A DNA stretch of 64,000 nucleotides, from the NCBI GenBank assembly GCA_963693085.1, contig OY856409.1, forward strand, positions 503,162,303 to 503,226,302, read 5' to 3'. Origin of the DNA: Alisma plantago-aquatica (Eukaryota > Streptophyta > Magnoliopsida > Alismatales > Alismataceae). How positions within the stretch are numbered: position 1 is the first letter of the stretch; each line of letters starts with the position of its first letter. Below are positions 45,892 to 57,806 of this stretch, one piece after another. The position numbers and the translations under genes were made by a program. Under the pieces are notes generated by a model, which was not told where the DNA came from, made no database searches, and saw only the letters and a program-made list of their open reading frames with translations.

Positions 45892-47823
45892 GCATGGTAT
45901 CACAACATTAAGGTAGTCGGATTCTTGACTAATTCAAATTGTCTCCTAGATAGAACCCTTATCATATATAGTTCCTTTAGTAAGTTTTTTCACCTTAGAG
46001 TTGACCTAGCATGAAAGTTTGATTTAGGATCATAATTCTTTCATAATTAGAAATAAAATTTGTCAACTTTTTGGTGAATTGTCTATTGAGAAGCTACTAG
46101 AGCAAGAAGTTGAAAGTGATGGTGTCTAGAAAGGGTCAGAGCTTGGGGGCTGGCAAAATTTTCCTCCGTCCCACTAGCTTGGTAACGAAGACTCCTGAGC
46201 TCATATGACTTGGCCTGGCCTGATCTGATACAGACAGCTCGAAATAGTCTATCTTTGGGCATGTTGCCTAATTTTTGAATACCTTAGGAAAACCATAAGT
46301 GATGGTTTGATCTCTTACACAAACATCATCCTTAAATACCTTATGCTCCTATGTTTAGGTTTTAGTGTACCCTATGTTACACCCTAAAGCTTGGTTAGTA
46401 AATCCTTTTAGTGTTGAGTTTTGTGTACCCTTTTACCCTTAGCTTACTTTGACTTAGTTGACCCTTTTAGGGGTGGAGTGAGGGTAATGGTGTTAGTACC
46501 CTATTTGGTTTTGCAAATCTGATTTTGAGGACGAAATCCCTTTTTAGGGGGATGGAATCCCAATTAAAAAGCAAAATCAAATACCCTTGGAGTTAGAAAC
46601 CCTATCTATGTGGACATATGTACATAATAACTTATGTGAACAAGAATTTACCAAGCACATTATACTTTAACTTGTTTGTTTATACACACGAGAATATGTA
46701 GTAAGTCATATAGAGATAGTTCGTATGCTTGAACCATAATATAGGCTTGATTCACATAATAGTGAGTTACTTATTACTAATCGTGAATACATATAACGTT
46801 GACTATGCCACCCTAATGGTAAAATGCGCCCTAACGATGCTTTAACATGTAATGATCATGTTGACCTAAACCCTAATATGTAATCATCTAGCTTTGACAA
46901 CATATACATATACATATATCCTTAATGCCTTTCATGATACATTAGTGACATTAGGTGTCATCATCACATAATATACCTTAATGCATATAAATGGATTATA
47001 GTCACTAAATTATCAGTATATGTAAGGTATATCACCTTGTTCTCTAATGAACACCTCATCATAACTTGATATATGAATCAATTCATTAATATTTAATGTG
47101 TTACATCCTATTCACGAAAATACAGATAATGACTCAAACATGATAATGAATAACTGGTTTCACATAAATATTCATAAAATGCCTAATGTGAAGTAAAATA
47201 TGTATAATTTATAATATGAAGTGTAATGGACGAAAATGATTAATGATGTCATTAATATGAGTATGAAAATGTTGTGACAATATGTAACTTAGGTATAAGC
47301 CATCTATATAAACATTATTTGGAATTATTATAGGCTTAATAACTTGTTGGATAATATTAACTTTTTTCTACAAAATAATTTGTGATAATTCTACATGATA
47401 GTTTTAAGAGGATAATGGAAAATGAATTCATGTTATTAAGGCTTTTGACCTAATATATTAATAAATGTTGAAATGTCTTAGTAAACCCCAATTGTGCTTA
47501 AAACCCTTGATGTGGGTACTACACATGATATAATGTTGAGACATAATTGTTTTGAATAAAATGTGGCTCAAGTGATAGTATAATAAATATGATACCTCTT
47601 CATGATGGAGATTATGCTAATAAGGCAAAAATGTTAATTTGAGTTTGATAAAAGGTTATAGGTTTTGTGGAAACCTTAGTAACACCTGACTTATGTAGAT
47701 TTTGTGTTGTACCCTAGATTAAGGGTAATAACCTAGTGTTTAAGGTTGGGAAGTTGCACACCCACCCTCTCTTCCCTCTTGTTGTGATTTTGGGGACGAA
47801 ATCCTCTTTAAGGGGAGGTGTGT
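45892..47823 (+). other. Array internal region 2, non-coding
   Basis: 1932 bp, nearly identical to regions 1 and 3. One visible difference is ATACAGATAATG at about 47122, where the others have ATACATATAATG. Confidence 0.9.
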
Positions 47824-50800
47824 TGTAACATACTAAAATCCAGGGTCTTCCCTGCAATTTACCCACTTTTGAGCTTTTCTTTGCCTTCTAGTCCATTTGG
47901 ACCTTTTTAATAAATTTCCCATCGTTTTGGATCATTTTTGGACTCTTTGTGCAATTTGAGCACAATTCAAGATTTAAATTACCTTTTTTCCTCATTTGTA
48001 TAAATGGAGGGGTGTTTGTACAAATAACCCACTTAAGGTAATAATTAAGGACTAATAATGCAAAATGGAGTTTTATGTGAGAATATAAGTAGATAATATT
48101 AATTTGGAGCTTTTTGTATAAATAACCCACTTAATTGTTTCTCTCTCCTCAAAATATGATTTTAATTCATGAAAATATGTTATTTAATTGAGAAACGATT
48201 ATTGAAATCTTAATGTGCTTAATATCTCGAAATTCACTCACATGTTTCATAAAAAGAAGTCTTTTCATATAACTCATTCATTTTAATATATTAATAAACA
48301 CTTTAATGAGCAATATATTTATTAAGGGCCAAATAATGATTAAAACGAGAATCTAATTGCATAGCATTGTTAAAGACTTTAATATGAGCTTATGGTCCAA
48401 ATTTGGTGCCTTTTGGGCTTCATTTGACCCTTCAAATCCATTTTATAAGCTTTTAATAAAGAGTAACTTTAACATTTAATCGATTTCATTTAAATGACTC
48501 TGTAACGATATGATTTGGTTGATTCATCTGTCACGCGCCCCCGACCCGATCCAACGGTTCTGACTTAATCTATTTTCTTTATCCGATGGCGCTGACACCA
48601 TCTTCAACCTCCGTTTGTTCATGGGTCACTGAGCAGTGGCAACCGCTGTGTACCTCGGACCCATCCTCACACCCTCCTTCACCATTTAGTGTGATTCCTC
48701 TCCCTTTGCGTCCGTCTCTCCACGACAGTTCTGACGAGCCAAAGCTCATTCTATCTCCTTCACTCTCTGTGAAACGCCCAATCGGGGCCTCCTCCTCTTC
48801 TCTGTCGTGAGGTTACAAAAGGGACTAGAACCCTCCTCACGCCTATATAGGGCTGTAGAAAGGACCTCCGAGCTGCGAGCTTTCTTCCTCCTCCTCCAGT
48901 TTCACCTCTCCTTGCCCGATACTCCCTGACCTACTCGCTTTCATCTTCGGCGAGCTCCATGCTACCTCCGACATGTCCCACTCCCTAAGTTCAATTGCTC
49001 ACGTAGTAAGAACCCTAGACTCCTGTCCTTCAATTCCGTTTGATCACCTTACATCGCGACGCCCCCAGGTACTCGGTCCTATAGACCAGGTTTACCTCCA
49101 CGTCGGCGCTCATTGCCAGGACACCTCGGTGGCTCTGTGACGACGGAAACTACCCCCGCGACTCCAGTAGTTCTCAAGGACCGAAGTGCTACCTATATCT
49201 CCGGCCTTCCCCAACTAATAGCCCAGTTTCCAGCCCCGAGCTCCCTCTACTTCCGGTGAGCGTGGTTGGATACTCAGGATATCAGAGGTGACCAGTGATA
49301 GCTCGTTCGTTTTGGACTAGAGCAAGGAAGCCAACGCCGGGCTTAGTTTGTGAAGAACAGTCGCCATTCAACCCTTTTGGCTGGAACCTGGATCGACCAA
49401 GCATAGGTCGTGCGCCATGGATGTGCAAAGAATCTAGGTAATAGATTTACCCAGATGGACACACTCCTTTAATCAAACAATTTGATTCGTAGGGGGAATT
49501 GTGTAATTTCATCATCCTCTTTTGTTTCTCACCAACAACATTGACACTCATAAATGACCATAATGCCCTCGTCGTTTTAATTGATTTATTTTGCAAGCAA
49601 GGGTATTTCAGTCTTCTCCATCTTTGCTCCCTCGCCTTTGACCCAGGTCAGCGAGAGTTGACCTGCTGATGTGGCCAATTGTGATTGGTCCCCGTCAGCG
49701 TGGGCCCGGCCTCAATGGCCCAATCGCCCCTTATTTTGGTGATGTGGTTTTTCCCTGAATTCTGATTGGCTGAGATGATTTAATTCATAATAAATCATTC
49801 CCATGTCAGAAAAATTCGAATAAATAGTCAATGGAAAGGATTTTTAATATAGAATTCGATTTTGTGGTTATTGAAGCCTGATTCTAAATGATTTTTCGAA
49901 GTTTTCTTAGAATGCCTCTTTAAGTATATAAAATGTTCTAAAATACCTAATTAATTCATTTTAACTCCAAATGAGGAAATAAAATATGTTTTCTTATTCA
50001 GGAGAATATGACTAATCTATTAAGCTAGGTGTTGAACCTTAAAATGTGGTTTTGAAAATAAGTTCCAAAATTTGGGTTTTTCATATACTTTATGCCTTAA
50101 TATATACTAATATATGATAATGTTTGCAACTAGGATAATGTGGAATTGGAAACAATATGTGAAGCCTATTTTAGTATGTGAATCATATTTATGTGAACAT
50201 CTCTGATGAATGTGAAATCTATGTGGAATGTATGTGTGCAAATTACCTATTCTTCAGTTGGGTCTTTTCCAACCCCACAATCATTATTGTTCTAGCCTTG
50301 ATATCCTCCTAAATGCCTTTATTTGGATCTTTACTTATTTTATGCTTCTAATGCCATTGTGGCTCATTCATTTGAATCATGTGAATCTTGCTACTACATA
50401 TGTTGTCTCATTTAATTGGAAATGCTTAAATCTTACTATAACCTATGTTGGATCCTTTATGTGGTTTATTGATGGGTTTTATTCCCAATGCTATGTTGCA
50501 ATCTTGTTATATTTCTCAATACTGCCAAGTGACTATTTAAGCATGATGTATTTTAGGCCAAATGACAATTTAGTGTACATGAGTAAAAACCACCCATAGG
50601 GCACTAAGGTTTTAGTCCTCCTACCGGGCACTGGGGTTTTAGTCCCCCTGCCATTTTATATATTAGGCACTGGGGTTATAGTCCCCCTGCCACTTTATAT
50701 AGGCACTGGGGTTTTAGTCCCCCAGCCACTGGTGAGGTCCGGTAGGTGCCTCACCCTACATTGAGATGACTTTGTGTCTTAATATATTCATGCTATGTGA

Positions 50801-51299
50801 TTGTTATTGTGGTGATTGTTTATGGCAGTTTTCTCTCTCTTATTCATATACTTGCCTCATTTCTTTTGAAATCTCCTATTATAGAGAATCTTTTATATTC
50901 AAATGCTTTAGATTATTAATTGTCCTATTACTTTTGAATAACACATACTTTTATCTTTCTCTTATTGGATGACCCCAACCATCCAGGCTAGGATCAGAGT
51001 GCGCATGGAAGCTTGGTGAACCTAAGGCTAAGGATAGGACAAGAAGAAAAGGAACATATAGCTTGCATGATCATAGTTGCTTTTATGTATTAAGTTGCTT
51101 TGTTTGGAGACAATATTGGTTTAGTCTAAGTCTTCCTCTACCTAGATCCTTGTTCTTGTATAAAGATGTACCCCATTTGGGAAAATTTTTGTAATGTACT
51201 CTTTATACATTTTGAATAAAGTCAAGTTTTATTTCTTCTGCTGCCACACATTTGATGAATTTGTTTATCATGTTTAATAGTAGAGACTTGGTCTTTACA
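47824..51299 (+). repeat. Array LTR 3 (3476 bp, inner subtype)
   Basis: Near-identical to LTR 2; distinguishing bases include TACTAAAATC near the start and GGATATCAG at about 49278. Shared length and near-identity point to a very recent duplication of the 5408-bp unit. Confidence 0.9.
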
Positions 51300-53231
51300 G
51301 CATGGTATCACAACATTAAGGTAGTCGGATTCTTGACTAATTCAAATTGTCTCCTAGATAGAACCCTTATCATATATAGTTCCTTTAGTAAGTTTTTTCA
51401 CCTTAGAGTTGACCTAGCATGAAAATTTGATTTAGGATCATAATTCTTTCATAATTAGAAATAAAATTTGTCAACTTTTTGGTGAATTGTCTATTGAGAA
51501 GCTACTAGAGCAAGAAGTTGAAAGTGATGGTGTCTAGAAAGGGTCAGAGCTTGGGGGCTGGCAAAATTTTCCTCCGTCCCACTAGCTTGGTAACGAAGAC
51601 TCCTGAGCTCATATGACTTGGCCTGGCCTGATCTGATACAGACAGCTCGAAATAGTCTATCTTTGGGCATGTTGCCTAATTTTTGAATACCTTAGGAAAA
51701 CCATAAGTGATGGTTTGATCTCTTACACAAACATCATCCTTAAATACCTTATGCTCCTATGTTTAGGTTTTAGTGTACCCTATGTTACACCCTAAAGCTT
51801 GGTTAGTAAATCCTTTTAGTGTTGAGTTTTGTGTACCCTTTTACCCTTAGCTTACTTTGACTTAGTTGACCCTTTTAGGGGTGGAGTGAGGGTAATGGTG
51901 TTAGTACCCTATTTGGTTTTGCAAATCTGATTTTGAGGACGAAATCCCTTTTTAGGGGGATGGAATCCCAATTAAAAAGCAAAATCAAATACCCTTGGAG
52001 TTAGAAACCCTATCTATGTGGACATATGTACATAATAACTTATGTGAACAAGAATTTACCAAGCACATTATACTTTAACTTGTTTGTTTATACACACGAG
52101 AATATGTAGTAAGTCATATAGAGATAGTTCGTATGCTTGAACCATAATATAGGCTTGATTCACATAATAGTGAGTTACTTATTACTAATCGTGAATACAT
52201 ATAACGTTGACTATGCCACCCTAATGGTAAAATGCGCCCTAACGATGCTTTAACATGTAATGATCATGTTGACCTAAACCCTAATATGTAATCATCTAGC
52301 TTTGACAACATATACATATACATATATCCTTAATGCCTTTCATGATACATTAGTGACATTAGGTGTCATCATCACATAATATACCTTAATGCATATAAAT
52401 GGATTATAGTCACTAAATTATCAGTATATGTAAGGTATATCACCTTGTTCTCTAATGAACACCTCATCATAACTTGATATATGAATCAATTCATTAATAT
52501 TTAATGTGTTACATCCTATTCACGAAAATACATATAATGACTCAAACATGATAATGAATAACTGGTTTCACATAAATATTCATAAAATGCCTAATGTGAA
52601 GTAAAATATGTATAATTTATAATATGAAGTGTAATGGACGAAAATGATTAATGATGTCATTAATATGAGTATGAAAATGTTGTGACAATATGTAACTTAG
52701 GTATAAGCCATCTATATAAACATTATTTGGAATTATTATAGGCTTAATAACTTGTTGGATAATATTAACTTTTTTCTACAAAATAATTTGTGATAATTCT
52801 ACATGATAGTTTTAAGAGGATAATGGAAAATGAATTCATGTTATTAAGGCTTTTGACCTAATATATTAATAAATGTTGAAATGTCTTAGTAAACCCCAAT
52901 TGTGCTTAAAACCCTTGATGTGGGTACTACACATGATATAATGTTGAGACATAATTGTTTTGAATAAAATGTGGCTCAAGTGATAGTATAATAAATATGA
53001 TACCTCTTCATGATGGAGATTATGCTAATAAGGCAAAAATGTTAATTTGAGTTTGATAAAAGGTTATAGGTTTTGTGGAAACCTTAGTAACACCTGACTT
53101 ATGTAGATTTTGTGTTGTACCCTAGATTAAGGGTAATAACCTAGTGTTTAAGGTTGGGAAGCTGCACACCCACCCTCTCTTCCCTCTTGTTGTGATTTTG
53201 GGGACGAAATCCTCTTTAAGGGGAGGTGTGT
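51300..53231 (+). other. Array internal region 3, non-coding
   Basis: 1932 bp, same content and order as regions 1 and 2; about three base differences from region 2. Confidence 0.9.
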
Positions 53232-54521
53232 TGTAACATACTGAAATCCAGGGTCTTCCCTGCAATTTACCCACTTTTGAGCTTTTCTTTGCCTTCTAGT
53301 CCATTTGGACCTTTTTAATAAATTTCCCATCGTTTTGGATCATTTTTGGACTCTTTGTGCAATTTGAGCACAATTCAAGATTTAAATTACCTTTTTTCCT
53401 CATTTGTATAAATGGAGGGGTGTTTGTACAAATAACCCACTTAAGGTAATAATTAAGGACTAATAATGCAAAATATTCTTTACTTGGGTCTTTTCCAACC
53501 CCACAATCATTATTGTTCTAGCCTTGATATCCTCCTAAATTCCTTTATTTGGATCTTTACTTATTTTATGCTTCTAATGCCATTGTGGCTCATTCATTTG
53601 AATCATGTGAATCTTGCTACTACATATGTTGTCTCATTTACTTGGAAATGCTTAAATCTTGCTATAGCCTATGTGGCTCCTTTATGTGGTTTATTCATGG
53701 GTTTTATTCCCAATGCTATGTTGCAATCTTGTTATATTTCTCAATACTGCCAAGTGACTATTTAAGTATGATGTATTTTAGGCCAGATGACAATGTAGTG
53801 TACATGAGTAAAAACCACCCTAAGGCACTGAGGTTTTAGTCCTCCTGTCGGGCTCTGGGGTTTTAGTCCCCCTGCCATTTTATATATTAGGCATTGGGGT
53901 TTTAGTCCCCCTACCACTTTATATAGGCACTGGGGTTTTAGTCCCCCTACCACTGGTGAGGTCCGGTAGGTGCCTCACCCTACATTGAGATGACTTTGTG
54001 TCTTAATATATTCATGCTATGTGCTTGTTATTGTGGTGATTGTTTATGGCAGTTTTCTCTCTCTTATTCATATACTTGCCTCATTTCTTTTGAAATCTCC
54101 TATTGTAGAGAATCTTTTATATGCAAATGCTTTAGATTATTAATTGTCCTATTTCTTTTGAATAACACATACTTTTATCTTTCTCTTGCTGGATGACCCC
54201 AACCATCCAGGCTAGGATCAGAGTGCGCATGGAAGCTTGGTGAACCTAAGGCTAAGGATAGGACAAGAAGAAAAGGAACATATAGCTTGCATGATCATAG
54301 TTGCTTTTATGTATTAAGTTGCTTTGTTTGGAGACAATATTGGTTTAGGCTAAGTATTCCTCTACCTAGATCCTTGTTCTTGTATAAATATGTACCCCAT
54401 TTGGGAATTTTTTTTTAATGTACTCTTTATACATTTTGAATAAAGTCAAGTTTTATCTTCCGCTGCCACACATTTGATGAATTTGTTTATCATGTTTAAT
54501 AGTAGAGACTTGGTCTTTACA
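53232..54521 (+). repeat. Array LTR 4 (1290 bp, internally deleted mosaic)
   Basis: The first 243 bp match the inner subtype (LTRs 2 and 3). At 53474/53475 the sequence jumps over about 2.33 kb relative to LTR 1 (37108-39434), with about 1 bp of shared sequence at the join. The rest is like LTR 1 until about 54255. The last stretch has its own variants (TAGGCTAAGTATTCC, TATAAATATG) not found in LTRs 1-3. The core promoter is lost. Confidence 0.9.
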
Positions 54522-54526
54522 AACAT

Positions 54527-54964
54527 GATCTATAAGTATCGAGACATCAGTCTTACAATGATACCCACTCTTTCAAGTTTCTAACACCGAAAGGGGAAAC
54601 TTGCATTGCTCCAATTCAGTCTTCATATGATTTTGGATTTGAATGAATGCATAGATTCAAACATTGGTGGTGAAACATGATTCCATCCACAATTTTTGTC
54701 ATTAATCTAGACCCAATTTTATTCTGTGATTTTACTTTTCCTACAATTAGTTTAACTCGACCCGATGAAATATTATTTTTTAAATATTTGTCTTAGTTCA
54801 AATGGATATAAAATAGCAAGGTTCTCAAAAATCTTATCTCTTGGGATTTGATCTTCAACTATACTGCGATAATATATTGTTTGTCTGTTGGTGGTATTAT
54901 TGGAAGTTTGTTTTGGTAAAAGTTAGGGATTTATATATTTGGTGAATTTGTTAGTGTGATAATC
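54527..54964. other. No gene seen
   Basis: A/T-rich flank right of the array. Near 54890-54950 a few codons hint at the start of a Gypsy RT domain, too weak to call. Confidence 0.4.
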
Positions 54965-55350
54965 TCCACATCATACAATTATTAATCATCTAGCCCACCA
55001 CTCTCATATATGTTGTTGTTTCAATTTCTATAAAGTCCCCATTCATCTTTATCATTAGGGAAGATAGCTATCACATGTCTATGTGGAATATATGCCTATT
55101 GTAGATTGCCATATGGACTATGTAATTCTTCTACCACCTTTCTGAGGTGTATGTCTTCTATTTTTGTAGACTTTATTGAGGAGATTATGGAAGTTTTTAT
55201 GGATGAATTCTCTATATACGTATCTTCCTTTGATTCCAGTTTAAGAACCTGACTCAAATGCTTCAAATATGTGAAGAGAAACAATTAGTTTTAATCTAGG
55301 ACAAGAGTCATTTCATGGTGGAGGATTAGAAGGTTTTTTTAGTAATTCCC
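54965..55350 (+). pseudogene. Gypsy (Athila-like) RT fragment
   Basis: After HLAHHSHICC and KIAITCLCGIYAYC the translation reads RLPYGLCNSSTTFLRCMSSI, then FVDFIEEIMEVFMDEFSIYV and further right LQICEEKQLV. These match RT blocks GTFAYRRMPFGLCNAP, FQRCM, EVFMDDFSVFG and LQRCEETNLVL. The catalytic FMDD has become FMDE. Several frameshifts are needed to follow it. No other part of this element is recognisable nearby. Confidence 0.75.
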
Positions 55351-56009
55351 TTTTGAGATAATTTGTACATTTCCTCCTTTATAAGAATCATTTAACTCCT
55401 TAAATGAGATATTATATTCCCTATTCTTATCAAATTTATCTTTTTCTAAAATTCATTATTTTTATAAGGTGTTTATTATGATTTGGATCATGGGATTATC
55501 AGATAATGACCCCAGTCTCTCTATTCCACCTTTGTTGTGAATAAAAGGAGGGGGGCACTACAATTATCATCAAATCCATGTTTTCATATATAATGTTCAG
55601 TAACTAATATTTTTAAATATCACATGATGCATCCCATAAGGCTTACACTAAGAGTAATAGTTAATAGATTAAAACTCCATAGAACCATAAGAATTAGGGT
55701 TTTATAGAAGGAAACAATGTCTAGAATGGGTTACAACTTGGAGGCCAGCAAAAGTGTCCTCCACACCAGTAGCTAGTTTATGAGGACTACTAGGCCACTA
55801 TGAATGATGCCTAGACAAAGTCTAAGGATTTTCTTGAAATAAAATACCTCTAAGTCTTCTCATCTAGACTTCAGATCTTTCTCATCTTGATTCCTTTCAA
55901 CCCTAAGAGCACCCCAATATAATCCTATAAAATGTGTCTCTCCTCATCAAAGTTAGGGTTTCATAGAGAATTAGAATTAAGCCATCCTCAGCTTAAGTGT
56001 ATTAAAATC

Positions 56010-56100
56010 CAACTTTATATATATATATATATATATGTATATACATTTACACATACACACACACATATATATAGATAGATAGATAGAGAGAGATAAACTA
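56010..56100. repeat. Microsatellites (TA)n, (CA)n, (GATA)n
   Basis: A TA run at about 56014-56037, then ACACACACAC, then GATAGATAGATAGAGAGAGA. Compound simple repeats, probably polymorphic. Confidence 0.85.
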
Positions 56101-56438
56101 GTCTAGAATCAATTTGATTAAGCACAAATAGAACTTAAATGTTTACCATCATGACCAAACTATATATATAATCCAATCATAGGATCTTATTCTTCACCTC
56201 ATGAATTAACTATAAAATAATTTTAATCAGTTTCAACATTTTAATCAGTTTCAAGCCTCTAATTTTTGCTATATTAAGATGAAAGGGTTATAATTATGAG
56301 AATGAGCTCAAATCTCTTGGAGTGTGTGTCTCATCATAACAGATCAACAAACTAGATTTACTTTTCTCATTGAAATTCTTTATTGATAATTATATGCATT
56401 AAAAAGACTGATTCAATGTAGAATCTGTTCTATTCTAG

Positions 56439-56439
<1 letters not shown>

Positions 56440-56497
<58 letters not shown>

Positions 56498-56520
56498 AGC
56501 GTGTGTGTGTAGAGCGAGAG
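56440..56520. repeat. Compound microsatellite (TA)n(TG)n
   Basis: About 32 bp of TA repeat joined to about 28 bp of TG repeat and a further TG and GA run. The minus-strand ORF across it is an artefact of the repeat. Confidence 0.9.
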
Positions 56521-57806
56521 AGTGAAAACATTTGTTATATAATGTATGATTCTACTATAGGATACACCATAGAAACTTTTAATAAAGTTAGGATAACACT
56601 CTGGTGACATAGTCCATATAGGACCTGAGTAGGATGGAGGAAAGAGACAACCTTATGAGGGAAATTTAATCCCTAAACCACAATTACAAACCATGACCCT
56701 TGATATACATGGTTGTTGGAGGAAAATAATACCCATATAAATGAAAAGCCTAGTAGTAAGTGAAAATATAAGAAAGTGACAGACCGACAAAAGGGATGTT
56801 GACCCTTGAAATTAGATCAAATTTATGACCATGAGTAAATAAAAGATAATGTAGGGTGGGACACAAGTACATAAAAACACTAACAATGAATGCAGATATT
56901 TGTAACGTTTAGGTATACCACCTTGAGTCCCATGATAGAACACAATCCTCCCATCAAATAAACTCTTGACTAGTACCTCCCAAGAATGGGACCTGATCCA
57001 TATAAATGCTATTTTGATCCTCGATACATTAGAGTAGAAGCAAGTGAATCATACCACCTACAAGCTACAAGGAGTAATTATACCATGATGAGAAAATAAT
57101 TAGGTTACAAGGATTTGTTTTCTCATACATACCCTTCTTTTAGTTGAGGGAATAACCTTGCATGTTTATATCTTCCCTACTCACATGATAATAAACAAGA
57201 GGTAGTTGTTTAAACCTATCTAAAGGGATAAGTACATGTTAGACTATGCATATAGGTGGTGATTTATAGAGAAATTTTTATACACTAAAAGAATAAGGTA
57301 GAGCTTCTTAAATAACCTCTGCATGACCCATAATCCACATTTATGAGTGTTGCACCTCATAGCTATGATAAGGTTGATAACCTGGCACCACAATTGAACC
57401 ATACCTTAGGGTTAAAAAGGAAATATCATGGGATAATTAGGGTGTGTTGATGTGTCAAAGGATTCAAAGGAGTCTAGATATGCTCATGGTAAACTAAGTC
57501 AACAGAACCCTATTATGTAAGGACATAAGTAATAGTAGAGAATACCAGGGTTTTAAGACAATGGATTCCCCCTCACTTAAATGTGGTGCTATATGATAAG
57601 CTAGTATGTTACACACTCAGATGGAGAATATATCCATTCATCCCTATTTTCGGGCTTCATCTTGTGTCATTTTACATTTCAATCACATATATACCTATTA
57701 GATTACATGCTATTTCCCTCAATATGCATAATTGTATAAATGCACTTATGGACATTATTTGCATATTTTTAAGGCATTTGGACCATGCTTGATGGAAGAG
57801 AGAGAA

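Larger units (their letters stand above)
36865..54521 (+). mobile_element. Tandem array LTR-int-LTR-int-LTR-int-LTR of a non-coding, chromovirus-like LTR element
   Basis: Four direct LTR copies (36865-40483, 42416-45891, 47824-51299, 53232-54521) alternate with three internal regions of exactly 1932 bp. The period over the two middle units is 5408 bp. One 5-bp duplication, AACAT, flanks the whole array (36860-36864, 54522-54526), and no duplications flank single units. LTR ends are TGTAA...TTACA. Each interior begins with an initiator-Met-type primer site and ends with GACGAAATCC plus a purine tract, the ending of Del/Tekay chromoviruses. No gag or pol is present, so it is a LARD-like non-autonomous element. 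Confidence 0.92.
55351..57806 (+). other. Non-coding stretch with a fragment related to the array element interior
   Basis: No gene. At 55717-55800, TGTCTAGAATGGGTTACAAC and the following bases resemble array interior sequence at 40713-40800 (TGTCTAGAAAGGGTCAGAGC...), so part of this region is a diverged interior of a related non-autonomous element. The end at 57796-57806, GAAGAGAGAGAA, is purine-rich and touches the LTR that starts at 57807. Confidence 0.5.

Noticed and set aside
42480..53953. ORFs repeated in each array unit (e.g. 74-codon at 43178 and 48586; 123-codon at 44820 and 50228)
   Set aside because: They are repeated because the LTRs are duplicated. None resembles a protein and several are broken or lack a start in LTR 1 or 4.
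34845..55350. Element C RT continuing at 54965 after the array, i.e. one RT split by the array
   Set aside because: The two RT pieces overlap: both contain the block equivalent to FPLPFIDQ. A clean split would not repeat it, and the array's own target duplication sits in other sequence.
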